Below are positions 15,545 to 25,402 of a stretch of DNA of 64,000 nucleotides, in pieces. The position numbers and the translations under genes were made by a program. Numbering within the stretch: the stretch's first letter is position 1; the number at the start of each line of letters is the position of its first letter. The notes beneath the pieces are model-generated. The model worked only from the letters and a program-made list of their open reading frames with translations. It made no database searches and was not told the origin of the DNA. The DNA lies in the NCBI RefSeq assembly GCF_900454025.1, contig NZ_UGQM01000001.1, positions 6,076,001 to 6,140,000 on the forward strand, given 5' to 3'. The DNA comes from Mycolicibacterium gilvum (GTDB lineage: Bacteria > Actinomycetota > Actinomycetes > Mycobacteriales > Mycobacteriaceae).

Positions 15545-16000
15545 CTAGCCCGCGACGACGTTCAGCGACAGCGCCGCGTTCACATCCGGGTGCAGGCGCA
15601 CCGTGATCGGATGGGTGCCGGTCGACTTGATGTGCGCCTTGGGCAGATCGACGGTCCGCTTCTCCAGGTTCGGGCCGCCGGCCTTCTTGATGGCGGAGAC
15701 GACGTCGGCCGCCGTCACCGAACCGAACAGCTTGCCCGAGTCGCCGGCGGTCTTGACCGACAGCTCGACGGACTCCAGCGCCTCGATGGCCGTCTTGAGC
15801 TCGCGGGCGTGCTCCAGGCCCTTGACGCCCTTGAGTTCCTGCGCGCGACGGATGTCGTCGGCCTGGCGCTGCGCACCACGGGTGGCGACGATCGCCAGCC
15901 CGCGCGGGAGCAGGTAGTTGCGGCCGTAGCCGTCCTTCACCTCGACGGTGTCGCCCGCGACACCGAGGTGCTCGACCTCAGCGGTAAGAATCAGTTTCAT
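15545..16000 (-). CDS. rplI: 50S ribosomal protein L9
   Basis: 151 residues from [20 protein letters not shown]; a start 57 nt upstream would add an unrelated Arg-rich lead and overlap rpsR. The L9 signature [16 protein letters not shown] is at residues 21-36. L9 binds 23S rRNA near the L1 stalk and helps keep the reading frame. It is the last gene of the rpsF-ssb-rpsR-rplI operon, 10 nt after rpsR and followed by a strong hairpin. Confidence 0.97.
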   Translation of the reverse strand: MKLILTAEVEHLGVAGDTVEVKDGYGRNYLLPRGLAIVATRGAQRQADDIRRAQELKGVKGLEHARELKTAIEALESVELSVKTAGDSGKLFGSVTAADVVSAIKKAGGPNLEKRTVDLPKAHIKSTGTHPITVRLHPDVNAALSLNVVAG

Positions 16001-16010
16001 CTCTTCGCCC

Positions 16011-16277
16011 CTATCGCGTCGACGAGCTGAAGGGAAGCAGGGCGACCTCGCGCGCATTCTTCACAGCGATCGCGATGTCACGCTGGTGCTGAACGCAGTT
16101 ACCGGTGACCCGGCGGGCACGGATCTTGCCGCGCTCGCTGATGTAGGTACGCAGCAGCTGCGTGTCCTTGTAATCGATCACCTGGTTCTTGCCCTTTTTC
16201 GAGCAGAACACGCACTTACGGGTCTTGACCGGCTTTTCCGGAGCCGGCCGCCTCTTCGTGGAGGAGGACTTCGCCAT
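16011..16277 (-). CDS. rpsR: 30S ribosomal protein S18 (zinc-ribbon form)
   Basis: 88 residues. The N-terminal region carries [12 protein letters not shown], one Cys pair, and a third Cys in [19 protein letters not shown], so this looks like the zinc-binding (C+) S18 normally used when zinc is sufficient. S18 pairs with S6 (rpsF, same operon) on the 30S platform. Length is normal. It lies 32 nt after ssb. Confidence 0.97.
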   Translation of the reverse strand: MAKSSSTKRRPAPEKPVKTRKCVFCSKKGKNQVIDYKDTQLLRTYISERGKIRARRVTGNCVQHQRDIAIAVKNAREVALLPFSSSTR

Positions 16278-16309
16278 GTCTATCTCTTTCTAAAAATGAG
16301 TGTGTTGAT

Positions 16310-16822
16310 CTAGAAGGGCGGTTCGTCGTCGGCGCCGCCGAACGAGCCCGATGCGGGCGCACTGCCCCACGGGTCCTCGGCCGGGCCGGTGTTGGAGGGC
16401 GCCGGGCGGGAGTTGCCTCCGCCGCCTCCGCCGAATCCACCGCCGCCGCCGCCACTGCGGCTGGCCTTGTTGACCTTCGCCGTCGCGTACCGCAACGACG
16501 GGCCGATCTCGTCGACCTCGAGCTCCATCACCGTGCGCTTCTCACCCTCACGGGTTTCGAACGAACGCTGCTTGAGCCGACCGCTGACGATGACCCGCGA
16601 GCCGCGAACCAAGCTCTCGGCGACGTTCTCCGCAGCCTCGCGCCAGATGTTGCAGCGGAGGAACAGCGCTTCGCCGTCCTTCCACTCGTTGGTCTGACGG
16701 TCGAACATGCGGGGCGTCGAAGCCACCGTGAAGTTCGCAACGGCCGCGCCCGAGGGCGTGAACCGGAGTTCGGGGTCAGCGGTCAGGTTTCCGATGACCG
16801 TGATGATCGTGTCACCAGCCAC
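16310..16822 (-). CDS. ssb: Single-stranded DNA-binding protein
   Basis: 170 residues from a GTG at 16822 ([20 protein letters not shown]). The OB-fold covers residues 1-115, with [20 protein letters not shown] typical of SSB. A glycine-rich linker ([14 protein letters not shown]) follows, then the acidic tip DDEPPF that recruits replication and repair partners. It coats single strands at forks. Located between rpsF and rpsR, the standard bacterial order. Confidence 0.97.
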   Translation of the reverse strand: MAGDTIITVIGNLTADPELRFTPSGAAVANFTVASTPRMFDRQTNEWKDGEALFLRCNIWREAAENVAESLVRGSRVIVSGRLKQRSFETREGEKRTVMELEVDEIGPSLRYATAKVNKASRSGGGGGGFGGGGGGNSRPAPSNTGPAEDPWGSAPASGSFGGADDEPPF

Positions 16823-16918
16823 AAGGTCCTCCTGGATGTCGGCAGGGTGCGAGAGCAGTCGCAGGCGAGCCTACGGGCCTGCTCCGACGTGCACAGCCCG
16901 TCACGCGAGTTCGCGTGA

Positions 16919-17209
16919 TCAGTGCTTCTCGGTCCGCATCACCTTGGTCCGCAGCACGGACTCGTTCAGGTTCAGCTGGCGGTCGAGCTCGGACACCGTC
17001 GCGGGCTCGGCCTTGACGTCGATGATCGCGTAGATGCCCTCGGCATGCTTGGCGATCTCGTAGGCCAGGCGCCGCCTGCCCCAGATGTCGACCTTGTCGA
17101 CACTGCCGCCGTCCTTGCGGATGACGTTCAGGAACGTCTCCAGCGACGGAGCAACAGTGCGCTCGTCGAGTGTGGGGTCGAGGATGACCATGATTTCGTA
17201 TGGACGCAT
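16919..17209 (-). CDS. rpsF: 30S ribosomal protein S6
   Basis: 96 residues from [20 protein letters not shown]. The ATG at 17209 has a very strong AAGGAGGTGAT ribosome site about 9 nt upstream; a start 36 nt further out (17245) would ignore it. S6 binds S18 and 16S rRNA on the small-subunit platform. First gene of the four-gene operon. The leader contains a perfect hairpin that may be part of autoregulation. Confidence 0.96.
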   Translation of the reverse strand: MRPYEIMVILDPTLDERTVAPSLETFLNVIRKDGGSVDKVDIWGRRRLAYEIAKHAEGIYAIIDVKAEPATVSELDRQLNLNESVLRTKVMRTEKH

Positions 17210-17240
17210 AAGGAACCCATCACCTCCTTCGGTCTGATCG

Positions 17241-17259
17241 GCCACGGCGTGTCCGTGGC
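17241..17259 (-). promoter_or_regulatory. Hairpin in the rpsF leader, possible S6:S18 element
   Basis: GCCACGG-N5-CCGTGGC is a perfect 7-bp stem in the leader, 31 nt before the rpsF start. S6:S18 leaders in other bacteria use a stem-loop with an unpaired CCG; here ACCG follows the stem just before the Shine-Dalgarno. The position fits, but the full consensus is not proven. Confidence 0.35.
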
Positions 17260-17385
17260 AGGAGGGTCGCCTGCGTCGGCAACCCGCCCAGGCTACAGGG
17301 ACCGGCCCTGATCTGCGAAATCACCGCAGACGCCCTCCCGTCGCGCGCGGGTAGGCTGGGGCATCCGCACCGACCAGGGAGACCC

Positions 17386-17934
17386 GTGACCTCTGCGCAC
17401 GGCCAGCAGCCGAGTTATCCGCCCGGCTTCGCCCCGTATCCCTTCCCGCCGGCACCGCGACCGCCGGTCAGTGGCGTCACCGCGTTCATCGCCGCCGTCC
17501 TGGCCGGACTCGGTGCGCTGTGGTGCCTCAGTGGAGGAGTCCTCGGAATCCTCGATGTGGCCGGACTCGATGCGCTGCAGGCGGACTCGCGGGTGGAGAC
17601 GTCGGTCGGCATCGCCGGTGGTCTCGGCCCGGTGCTCGTCCTCGGGATCCTGCTCAACGTGGTGGCCGGGGTCCTGCTGGGCGCCGGGGCGGTGCTGTTG
17701 GCCCGGCGCAGGATCACCGGGCGCCGCCTGGTGGTCGGTGGGTCCGCGGTCACGCTCGGCGGAAGTCTGCTCAGCCTCGGGTACGTCACGGCCGCCCCGT
17801 ACGGACCTCTCGGCGCCCACGGCTTCGCGCTTCTCGGCCTGATCCTCCCCATCGCGACGTTGGTGTCGGTGCTGCTGCCTCCGACGAACGCCTGGCTCAA
17901 GGCCCGGCGGGCGCCAGACTGGTCGGAGAACTAG
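17386..17934 (+). CDS. Small multi-pass membrane protein, proline-rich N-terminus
   Basis: 182 residues from a GTG. The first 30 residues are Pro/Tyr rich (PSYPPGFAPYPFPPAPRPPV), then four hydrophobic segments at about 33-58, 78-104, 115-135 and 145-165. No catalytic motif. Proline-rich cytosolic tails of this kind are common in mycobacterial membrane proteins of unknown role. It converges on the GT87-like gene and overlaps its end by 38 nt. It diverges from the rpsF operon. Confidence 0.7.
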   Translation: MTSAHGQQPSYPPGFAPYPFPPAPRPPVSGVTAFIAAVLAGLGALWCLSGGVLGILDVAGLDALQADSRVETSVGIAGGLGPVLVLGILLNVVAGVLLGAGAVLLARRRITGRRLVVGGSAVTLGGSLLSLGYVTAAPYGPLGAHGFALLGLILPIATLVSVLLPPTNAWLKARRAPDWSEN

Positions 17935-19489
17935 GCCGCGGCCGTAGCCAGTCAGGAAGCCACCGCGGCGGCGCGTCGATCGCGCGGTCGAACACCCCGC
18001 CGGCGGGATCGTCGACGCCACCGTGGCGGACCAGATCGAGCTCGGGCCGGTAGATCTGCCGAATCACCAACGCACACAACGTGATCACCGCGATGTCGCG
18101 CAGCAGCACCGTCGCGGTGAAGGCCTGCTCCGGCAGACCCATCCTCTGCTCGCCGAACAGGTACAGCATCCGGGGCACCCACACCAGCATGTCGACGGTC
18201 ATCCACGCCAGCAGGATGCGCCGGTGCGGCAGCGCCAGCACCGCCAGCGGCACCAGCCACAACGAGAACTGTGGACTCCACACCTTGTTGGTCAGCAGGA
18301 ACGCCGCGACCACCAGGAACGCGATCTGGGCGACCCGCGGGCGCCGCGTCGCGGTCAGCACGATGTAGGTGATGGCGATCAGGCACGCCGCGAACAGCGC
18401 CGCGGTGACGGTGTTGAGCACCACCGGCGGCTCCCAGAACCCGAGGTCGGGATCGAACCCGCCCCATCCGGTGAAGGACTTCACCACGTTGTAGATCGAG
18501 TCCATGTCGTCGCCGCGGCGGGTGTTGAGCCGGAAGAACTCCGACCACCCCCGCGGGAACAGCACCATGATCGGCAGGTTCACCGCCAACCAGGCGACCA
18601 CCGCGGCCACCACCGTCTTGCCGGCCTCCCGGACGCGCCCGGTACGGACCGCCAGCAGCACCAGCGGAATCAGCAGGAGCAGCGGATACAGCTTGGCCGC
18701 CACCCCGAGCCCGATCAGCACCCCGGCGAGCACCGGTCTTCGCCGCGCCCACGCCAGCATCCCGCAGGCCGCGAAAGCTGTTGCCAGAGCGTCGAAGTTG
18801 GTGAAGATCTGGAAGATCACGATCGGCGACGCGGCGATCAGCGCCGCATCCCAGATCCGCCGCGGGCCCGCGAGCATCGCCGTCGCCCACAACGTCGTCA
18901 GCCACGCCAGCGCCAGACCCAGGGCGGCGATGTTGAAGAACATCACCACCTCGGCGATGACCGGGATCGACACCACCTTGGTCAGCGCCGTGTACGTCTT
19001 CGCCACCGTCATCGACAGGTACTGGTAGAGCCCGGTCAGCACCGGATACTCCATGTACCGCACCGCGGGTTCGCCGTCGTACTGGACGCGGGGACGGCCT
19101 TCGGCGTCGGTCTCGACCCAGCTGGATTTGTACGGGAACTTGCCCAGGTTCAGCAGCTCCGCGGTGTACAGCGGGACCGTGTCCGAGTAGCACAGCTGGT
19201 AGTACGCGCGCTGGTTCTCCCAGTTGCCGACGCGCTGGTCCGCGGTGCCGGTGCCGGTGGTCTGCAGGCAGGCGGCCTTGGTCGAGTAGCCGAGCGCGAG
19301 GAACACCAGCGCGATGATCAGCATGACCCGCAGCGGCGTCATGAACCGCGTGCGTCCGATCAGCGCATGCCTGCCGACGGGTCCGCCGATGGTGCCCGAC
19401 AGTGCCGCTCCGAGGGTGTCGGTGCGGCTGGGCATGTCGCGGCTGTCGAGGCTCCGCAGGTCCGTCCCCAGCGGCGACGGCGACGTCAC
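17897..19489 (-). CDS. GT87-like polyprenol-dependent mannosyl/glycosyltransferase (Rv0051 homologue)
   Basis: 530 residues with about ten hydrophobic segments, beginning after a 50-residue cytosolic lead (TRFMTPLRVMLIIALVFLAL). The fold and the loop after TM1 (charged, with DTVPLYTAELLNLGKFPYKS) fit GT-C enzymes of the GT87/DUF2029 group, which add sugars from polyprenyl-phosphate donors on the outer face of the membrane (arabinogalactan, lipomannan or related glycans). The exact product is unknown. It overlaps the ponA1 end by 4 nt, so it is translationally coupled to the peptidoglycan synthase. Confidence 0.8.
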   Translation of the reverse strand: MTSPSPLGTDLRSLDSRDMPSRTDTLGAALSGTIGGPVGRHALIGRTRFMTPLRVMLIIALVFLALGYSTKAACLQTTGTGTADQRVGNWENQRAYYQLCYSDTVPLYTAELLNLGKFPYKSSWVETDAEGRPRVQYDGEPAVRYMEYPVLTGLYQYLSMTVAKTYTALTKVVSIPVIAEVVMFFNIAALGLALAWLTTLWATAMLAGPRRIWDAALIAASPIVIFQIFTNFDALATAFAACGMLAWARRRPVLAGVLIGLGVAAKLYPLLLLIPLVLLAVRTGRVREAGKTVVAAVVAWLAVNLPIMVLFPRGWSEFFRLNTRRGDDMDSIYNVVKSFTGWGGFDPDLGFWEPPVVLNTVTAALFAACLIAITYIVLTATRRPRVAQIAFLVVAAFLLTNKVWSPQFSLWLVPLAVLALPHRRILLAWMTVDMLVWVPRMLYLFGEQRMGLPEQAFTATVLLRDIAVITLCALVIRQIYRPELDLVRHGGVDDPAGGVFDRAIDAPPRWLPDWLRPRPSSPTSLAPAGP

Positions 19490-22131
19490 GGGGGCGGAAG
19501 CGGACCGGGCGGAGCGCCGGGCGGCACCGGAGCCCCCGGTGGCGGCGGCGCACCCGGCGGGACCGGGGCGCCCGGCGGCGGCGGTGCGGGCGGTGCGGGC
19601 GGTGCGGTCTCAGGGATCGGCGGCGCCCCGGGCGGGCCGACGGGCACGGTCGTCGGCGGACCCCACGGAATCGTGATGCCCGGCGCGATCTCCAACGTCG
19701 GCTGGATCACCGTCTCCGACGGGGTCGGCGGTGCCGTCGAACTCGGCGGAGGCGGCGGGGCCTGCGGGACACCGGCATAGCCGCCGATCTCCTCGGGCTT
19801 GGGGAACGTCTCGTTGTCGGTGCCGTCGAGCGCGTTGTCCATCGTCGACTTCCAGATCTGACCCGGAAGACCCGACCCGTACACCGAGGCGCCGCCCGAG
19901 GTCACCAGCGGCTTGGTGCCGTCGACCGTGCCCACCCACACCGCCGTCGACAACGACGGGGTGAAGCCGACCATCCACGCGTCACGGTTCTCACCGGTGT
20001 CGCCGAGCTGGTTGGTGCCGGTCTTCGCGGCCGACGGACGCCCGCCCGCCAGCGCCCGCCCGGAGTAGCCGGCGATCGGCTGCATCGCCGCGATCACGTT
20101 CTCGGCGACGTCCTGGTCGATGCGCTGCTCGCCGCTGTTGTCCTCCTGGGTGGCGTCGAACAGCACCTGCCCGTCGGAGTTCACGACCTTCTGCACGAAG
20201 TGTGGCTTGTGGTAGACGCCGGACGCGGCGATCGTCGCGTACGCCGACGCCATGTCCAGCACGCGGGACTGGTACTGGCCCAGCACGATGCCGTTGTTGG
20301 GCGGGCCGCCCTGACCGTCCTCGGACAACGTGTGCTCGATGCCCGGGATGCTCTCGGCGATACCGGCCTGATGCGCAGCGTCGGCGACGTCCTGCGGACC
20401 GTTCTTCAGCTTCAGCATCAGCCGGTAGTAGCTCGTGTTCAGCGACCGCTTCAGCGCCTCGGCGATGTTGCAGGATCCGCAGCTGCTGCCCTCGACATTG
20501 CTGATCTTGATGCCGTTGACCTCCAGCGGAGAGCTGTCGACCTGGTAGCCCAGTCCCATCCCCTGCTCGAGCGCGGCGATCAGCGCGAAGACCTTGAACG
20601 ACGACCCCGTCGGCAGACCCGCCTGCGCGAAGTCGAACCCGGCCGCGTCGGAGCCGCCGTAGTACGCCTTGATGCCGCCGGTCTTCGGATCGATCGACAC
20701 CACCGCCGACCGCATGTCGGGGTCCTGGCCGTCGAGATAATCCTCGACCGCATCCTGCGCGGCGGACTGCGCCTTCGGGTCGATCGTCGTGGTGATCTGC
20801 AGACCCTCGGTGTTCAGCGTCTGCTCGTTGATGTCGAAGATCTCCATCAACTCACTCACCACCTGACGTTCGATCAGGCCGTTGGGTCCGGTGGTCTGGT
20901 TCTGCGTGCTGGCCTGATCCGGGGGGATCGTCGGCGGGAAGATCTGCGCGGCGCGGTCCTGCTCCGAGAGGGCGCCGATCTCCACCATGCCGTCGAGCAC
21001 CCAGCTCCAGCGCACGGCCGACGCGTCGGGATCGACGGCCGGGTCGAGCACCGACGGGCGCTGGATCAGCGCCGCCAGCAGCGCGCCCTCCGACACCGTG
21101 ACCTCTTCGATCGGCTTGCCGAAGTACGCCTTGGCCGCCGCGGCGACACCGTAGGCACCACGCCCGAAATAGATGATGTTCAGGTAGGACTGCAGCACCT
21201 GGTCCTTGGACCACTCGCTCGACATCTTGGTCGAGATGACGAGTTCCTTGGCCTTGCGGATGACGCCGCCGACACCGGAGCGGGCGTCACCGACCAACGC
21301 GTTCTTCACGTACTGCTGCGTGATCGTCGACCCGCCCTGCAGGTCGCCGCCGAAGATGTTGTTCTTGAACGCCCGCAGGAACCCGGTGAACGAAAAACCC
21401 GGATTGGAGTAGAAGTCGCGGTCCTCGGCCGCCATCACCGCGTCGCGCACGTGCACCGGGATTTGGTCGATGTTGACGTCGATCCGGTTGCCTTCCGGCG
21501 GAACGATCTTCGCGATCTCGCTGCCGTCGCTGGCCAGGATCGTCGAGACCTGCGCGGTCCGGATGTCCCCGGGTTTGGGGACGTCGACGATCATGTACGC
21601 CATCCCGAAGGTCAGCAGCGGCAACACGATGAGCACCACGGCCGCGATCAGCGATCCGCGACGGACCCACGTCCAGTTGATCTGCTCGCGCAGGCTGCGC
21701 GGCGGCCCCGACGGACCGTCACCACCGGTGGGTCCTCCGCCGCCGTGGCGCGGCGGACCGGGCGGAGGCGGGGGCGGACCGGATCCGCGTCGCTGGTCAC
21801 CCTCGCGCCGACGATCACCGTCACGCCGGCGCCGGTCGCGGGAATCCAGCGCGCTCTTGACCGCGTCGATCGGGTCGCGGGTGGGCGGCGGGGGTCCGTC
21901 CCGGAACGGTGGGAGGACTGCTGTGTGCCGGTCGTCCGGCGGCACTCCCGGCCCACGACGCGGCGCGGCCGGGGGTGGCGGGCGATGCCTGCCGCCGCCG
22001 TCGCCCGGCGGGCGGTTGGGCGGCACGTTGGGCGGCGGGGGGACTGGTTTTCTGGCGCCGATGCTCTCGGCCGCGCGACGCCCGTCATGGGAGTCGCCGG
22101 CCGGTCGGTCGTGGCGCCCGTCGCTATTCAC
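19486..22131 (-). CDS. ponA1: Bifunctional class A penicillin-binding protein PonA1
   Basis: 881 residues from a GTG at 22131 that overlaps the upstream DUF5318 stop by 8 nt. A long Arg/Pro-rich cytosolic tail (1-155), one TM (about 158-180), then the GT51 domain with EDRDFYSNPGFS (about 235) and GGSTITQQYVKN. The transpeptidase domain has GSSFKVF (SxxK, about 511), SLNTS and KTGTNQLG (about 702). The C-terminus is a proline-rich tail. It polymerises glycan strands and crosslinks them at the growing pole. The cytosolic tail is the known site of phospho-regulation in mycobacteria. Confidence 0.96.
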   Translation of the reverse strand: MNSDGRHDRPAGDSHDGRRAAESIGARKPVPPPPNVPPNRPPGDGGGRHRPPPPAAPRRGPGVPPDDRHTAVLPPFRDGPPPPTRDPIDAVKSALDSRDRRRRDGDRRREGDQRRGSGPPPPPPGPPRHGGGGPTGGDGPSGPPRSLREQINWTWVRRGSLIAAVVLIVLPLLTFGMAYMIVDVPKPGDIRTAQVSTILASDGSEIAKIVPPEGNRIDVNIDQIPVHVRDAVMAAEDRDFYSNPGFSFTGFLRAFKNNIFGGDLQGGSTITQQYVKNALVGDARSGVGGVIRKAKELVISTKMSSEWSKDQVLQSYLNIIYFGRGAYGVAAAAKAYFGKPIEEVTVSEGALLAALIQRPSVLDPAVDPDASAVRWSWVLDGMVEIGALSEQDRAAQIFPPTIPPDQASTQNQTTGPNGLIERQVVSELMEIFDINEQTLNTEGLQITTTIDPKAQSAAQDAVEDYLDGQDPDMRSAVVSIDPKTGGIKAYYGGSDAAGFDFAQAGLPTGSSFKVFALIAALEQGMGLGYQVDSSPLEVNGIKISNVEGSSCGSCNIAEALKRSLNTSYYRLMLKLKNGPQDVADAAHQAGIAESIPGIEHTLSEDGQGGPPNNGIVLGQYQSRVLDMASAYATIAASGVYHKPHFVQKVVNSDGQVLFDATQEDNSGEQRIDQDVAENVIAAMQPIAGYSGRALAGGRPSAAKTGTNQLGDTGENRDAWMVGFTPSLSTAVWVGTVDGTKPLVTSGGASVYGSGLPGQIWKSTMDNALDGTDNETFPKPEEIGGYAGVPQAPPPPPSSTAPPTPSETVIQPTLEIAPGITIPWGPPTTVPVGPPGAPPIPETAPPAPPAPPPPGAPVPPGAPPPPGAPVPPGAPPGPLPPP

Positions 22132-22558
22132 TGGCCGTGCGCGCCGTGCCGCGCGCGGTCTGGGTGCGACGCGGCCCGCGTGACCCCTTCGGGGGCGGGA
22201 CCGCGCCGAGCACGTAGGACTTGACCAGATGATTCCAGCTGCAAGTGCGGCACACCTCCACCACGTGTACGGAGAACTCGTCGTATTTGGTGGCAAGCAG
22301 CACGAGTTCCTCCGCGGAACGCGCCGACCCGGACACCGCGCCGAGGTGATCCCCGAACACCCACGACACCAGGGTCAACTGCTCCTTGCGGCAGATCGGG
22401 CACATCACCGAACTCGGCTTGCCGTGAAACTTCGCCGCTCTGAGAAGGTACGGATTGGCGTCACAGACCTCGGTGACGCCGGTGCGCCCCGAGTACACCT
22501 CGGCCAGCAGGGATCGGCGCCGCAACGCGTAATCCACCACCTGTCGCTGCAATCGCAC
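22124..22558 (-). CDS. DUF5318 zinc-ribbon-like protein (Rv0049 homologue)
   Basis: 144 residues from a GTG at 22558 (RLQRQVVDYALRRRSLLAEV). An open frame continues far upstream but is antisense to the next gene. Two Cys pairs, MCPICRKEQ and VCRTCSWNH, could bind one zinc. Highly conserved in mycobacteria, with no proven function. Its fixed position just before ponA1, with overlapping reading frames, suggests a link to cell-wall synthesis. Confidence 0.85.
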   Translation of the reverse strand: MRLQRQVVDYALRRRSLLAEVYSGRTGVTEVCDANPYLLRAAKFHGKPSSVMCPICRKEQLTLVSWVFGDHLGAVSGSARSAEELVLLATKYDEFSVHVVEVCRTCSWNHLVKSYVLGAVPPPKGSRGPRRTQTARGTARTASE

Positions 22559-22669
22559 GAGGACCAGAGTACGTCCACCCCTACGGCACCGAGGCTCGAC
22601 GTGCATCCGCGCCGGGTGTCCGCCGGTGTGGCCTGCGGTATCGCTGCGCGAACTCTTACGATCTTGTCC

Positions 22670-23563
22670 GTGGCTTCGGGAGGCTCGGGACGTCGGACAT
22701 CCTCGGGACGTCGGACAGCGTGGACGCGCGCGAAGGACAGCGATCGCAACGAGACGTGTCAGATCCTCGACACCGCCCTCGCCGACGGTCAGCTGTCCAT
22801 GACCGAGCACGGGGAGCGCGTCAAGTCGGCCACCACCGCCTCGACCCTGGGCCAGTTGCAGGACCTGGTGTCCGACCTGCAGACCGCCAAGACCATCGCC
22901 GAGCCGACAGTCATCACCAGGGTCATCAACCGCCAGGTCGCGCGTCCCGGCTGGGGGGTCAAAGCCGCGATCGCCGCGGTGCTGGTGGTCCTCGGCATCG
23001 CGATCGGCTGGGGGCTGTACGGCAACTCGTCGTCGCCGCTGAGCTTCCAGACCGACCCCGGAGCCAAGGACGACGGCATCCCGGCCCGGGTCCTGACCCC
23101 GCCGCGGCAACTCCAGTCCCTCGGCGGGTTCACCGGGCTCTTCGAACAGATGCGGCAGAAGTTCGGCAGCACCATGGGCTACGAACTCGACATCCATTCG
23201 GACATGGCCTACCTCGACCGGCCCGACCCGCAGGACAACCGGCGCAGCCTCACCTATTACTACCGCGGCGGGTGGGGTGAACCGTCCGGTTCGCCGACGG
23301 CTGTCAGCGCCGACCAACGCCTCGTCGACCTCGCGAAGTTCGACTTCGAGAAGATCCTCGGTGTGCTGCGGGGCGCGCCGGAGACCGTCGGGATCTCGCG
23401 TGCCGATCTGACCGACACCTGGCTGCGGATCAGCCCCTCGGAGGACCCGGCCACCCCCGACGCGGTGATCATCGAGATCGTCGTCAACAGCGACTTCGGC
23501 AACGGCCGCATCGAGCTGTACCCCGACGGCAGCACGCTCGCCATCTGGCCCGCCAACCGCTGA
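22670..23563 (+). CDS. DUF1707 membrane protein (Rv0048c homologue)
   Basis: 297 residues from a GTG at 22670; the frame is open further upstream but that part is antisense to DUF5318. DUF1707 occupies about residues 22-70 (DRNETCQILDTALADGQLSM, then TEHGERVKSA). One TM follows at about 104-124 (AAIAAVLVVLGIAIGWGLYG), then an extracytoplasmic domain of about 170 residues. DUF1707 is common in actinobacterial membrane proteins with regulatory or scaffolding roles. Divergent from DUF5318/ponA1. Confidence 0.8.
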   Translation: MASGGSGRRTSSGRRTAWTRAKDSDRNETCQILDTALADGQLSMTEHGERVKSATTASTLGQLQDLVSDLQTAKTIAEPTVITRVINRQVARPGWGVKAAIAAVLVVLGIAIGWGLYGNSSSPLSFQTDPGAKDDGIPARVLTPPRQLQSLGGFTGLFEQMRQKFGSTMGYELDIHSDMAYLDRPDPQDNRRSLTYYYRGGWGEPSGSPTAVSADQRLVDLAKFDFEKILGVLRGAPETVGISRADLTDTWLRISPSEDPATPDAVIIEIVVNSDFGNGRIELYPDGSTLAIWPANR

Positions 23564-23607
23564 CCTGGCCTTTTCGCGGCGCTGCGGCACTACTGTGGTG
23601 CTCAATA

Positions 23608-23620
23608 TATCGGCGCGATA
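23608..23620. promoter_or_regulatory. PadR-type operator
   Basis: TATCGGCGCGATA, a perfect 5-3-5 dyad with flanking AT (AATATATCGG), 63 nt before the PadR start codon. PadR regulators often bind such sites at their own promoters, so autoregulation is likely. Confidence 0.55.
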
Positions 23621-23682
23621 CAATTCTGCGAGGTGTCGAACCGTCGTAGCGGCACATCCGATCACGGGGAAGGAGGGCTCGG

Positions 23683-24228
23683 GTGCTCGAACTCGCCATC
23701 CTGGGCCTGCTCCAGGAATCCCCGATGCACGGCTACGAGCTGCGCAAGAGATTGACGGGCCTACTCGGCGCGTTCCGGGCCTTCTCGTACGGCTCGCTGT
23801 ACCCGGCGCTGCGCCGGATGCAGACCGACGGCCTGATCGTCGAGGACTCCGCACCCGAGGGCACCGTCAAGGTCCGCCGCGCGCGCCGCGTGTACCAGTT
23901 GACCGACGCCGGTAAGCAACGCTTCACCGAGCTGGTGGCCGACACCGGCCCGCAGAACTACTCCGACGACGGCTTCGGCGTGCACCTCGCATTCTTCAAC
24001 CGCACGCCGGCCGAGGCCCGGATGCGGATCCTGGAGGGCCGTCGCCGCCAGGTGGAAGAACGTCGCGAAGGCCTGCGTGAAGCAGTGGCGCGGGCGAGCA
24101 GCTCATTCGATCGCTACACCCGCCAGCTCCATCAGTTGGGGCTGGAGTCCAGTGAGCGTGAGGTGACGTGGCTCAACGAACTGATCGCGGCGGAGAAATC
24201 GGCGCAGGGACGCGCTGAACAGACGTGA
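23683..24228 (+). CDS. PadR-family transcription regulator (Rv0047c homologue)
   Basis: 181 residues from a GTG with a GGAAGGAGGG site. The winged helix-turn-helix covers 1-85 (LELAILGLLQESPMHGYELR, then SYGSLYPALRRMQTDGLI). The C-terminal half (100-170) is the long helical dimerisation arm of subfamily 2. It precedes ino1 by 70 nt and likely controls itself and perhaps ino1. Confidence 0.9.
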   Translation: MLELAILGLLQESPMHGYELRKRLTGLLGAFRAFSYGSLYPALRRMQTDGLIVEDSAPEGTVKVRRARRVYQLTDAGKQRFTELVADTGPQNYSDDGFGVHLAFFNRTPAEARMRILEGRRRQVEERREGLREAVARASSSFDRYTRQLHQLGLESSEREVTWLNELIAAEKSAQGRAEQT

Positions 24229-24298
24229 GCTCACGCTCGACACAGCAGCCAGTAATACGAATTCCAGGCAGTGAAGACAGGACAGAGGAGAAGCCGTC

Positions 24299-25387
24299 AT
24301 GACCGCAAGCAATGACGTCAGGGTCGCGATCGTCGGGGTGGGCAACTGCGCGTCCTCGCTCGTGCAGGGCGTTCAGTACTACAAGGACGCCGACGAAAAC
24401 GCCAGCGTTCCCGGCCTGATGCACGTCAAGCTCGGCGCCTACCACGTGCGCGACGTGAAGTTCGTCGCCGCGTTCGACGTGGACGCCAAGAAGGTCGGCT
24501 TCGACCTGTCCGAGGCCATCTTCGCCTCGGAGAACAACACCATCAAGATCGCCGACGTGCCGCCGACCGACGTGGTCGTGCAGCGCGGTCCGACCCTCGA
24601 CGGCATCGGCAAGTACTACGCCGACACCATCGAGATCTCCGACGCCGACGCCGTCGACGTGGTCAAGGTGCTCAAGGACGCCCAGGTCGACGTCATGGTG
24701 TCCTACCTGCCCGTCGGATCCGAAGAGGCCGACAAGTTCTACGCCCAGTGCGCCATCGACGCCGGCGTCGCGTTCGTCAACGCACTGCCCGTGTTCATCG
24801 CCTCGGATCCGGTGTGGGCCAAGAAGTTCGAGGACGCCGGCGTGCCGATCGTCGGCGACGACATCAAGAGCCAGATCGGCGCCACCATCACCCACCGCGT
24901 GATGGCCAAGCTGTTCGAGGACCGCGGCGTCACGCTCGACCGCACCTACCAGCTCAACGTCGGCGGCAACATGGACTTCCTGAACATGCTCGAGCGCACC
25001 CGCCTCGAATCCAAGAAGGTGTCCAAGACCCAGGCCGTCACCTCCAACCTGTCCGGCTCGCTGGCCGGCAAGGTCGAGGACAAGAACGTCCACATCGGCC
25101 CGTCCGATCACGTCGCGTGGCTCGACGACCGCAAGTGGGCCTACGTGCGCCTGGAAGGCCGCGCCTTCGGCGACGTGCCGCTGAACCTGGAGTACAAGCT
25201 CGAGGTCTGGGACTCCCCCAACTCGGCCGGCGTCATCATCGACGCGGTGCGCGCCGCGAAGATCGCCAAGGACCGCGGCATCGGCGGCCCGATCGAGGCC
25301 GCGTCCGCCTACCTGATGAAGAGCCCGCCCAAGCAGCTCGCCGACGACATCGCCCGCGTGCAGCTGGAGAAGTTCATCGAGGGCTGA
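24299..25387 (+). CDS. ino1: Inositol-1-phosphate synthase
   Basis: 362 residues. The NAD-binding [12 protein letters not shown] is at residues 13-24. [11 protein letters not shown] and [10 protein letters not shown] near 220-250, with [22 protein letters not shown] sequence after them, form the catalytic region. Converts glucose-6-phosphate to inositol-1-phosphate, the precursor of mycothiol and phosphatidylinositol mannosides. RBS GAGGAG lies 8 nt upstream. A long perfect hairpin follows the stop. Confidence 0.96.
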   Translation: MTASNDVRVAIVGVGNCASSLVQGVQYYKDADENASVPGLMHVKLGAYHVRDVKFVAAFDVDAKKVGFDLSEAIFASENNTIKIADVPPTDVVVQRGPTLDGIGKYYADTIEISDADAVDVVKVLKDAQVDVMVSYLPVGSEEADKFYAQCAIDAGVAFVNALPVFIASDPVWAKKFEDAGVPIVGDDIKSQIGATITHRVMAKLFEDRGVTLDRTYQLNVGGNMDFLNMLERTRLESKKVSKTQAVTSNLSGSLAGKVEDKNVHIGPSDHVAWLDDRKWAYVRLEGRAFGDVPLNLEYKLEVWDSPNSAGVIIDAVRAAKIAKDRGIGGPIEAASAYLMKSPPKQLADDIARVQLEKFIEG

Positions 25388-25402
25388 CCCCTTCACACTT
25401 GT

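Noticed and set aside
19402..22224. 940-residue plus-strand open frame antisense to ponA1
   Set aside because: Arg-rich low-complexity translation typical of antisense frames; ponA1 has all catalytic motifs.
22559..23854. Long N-terminal extension of the DUF5318 frame
   Set aside because: It is antisense to the DUF1707 and PadR genes; the conserved protein starts at the GTG at 22558.
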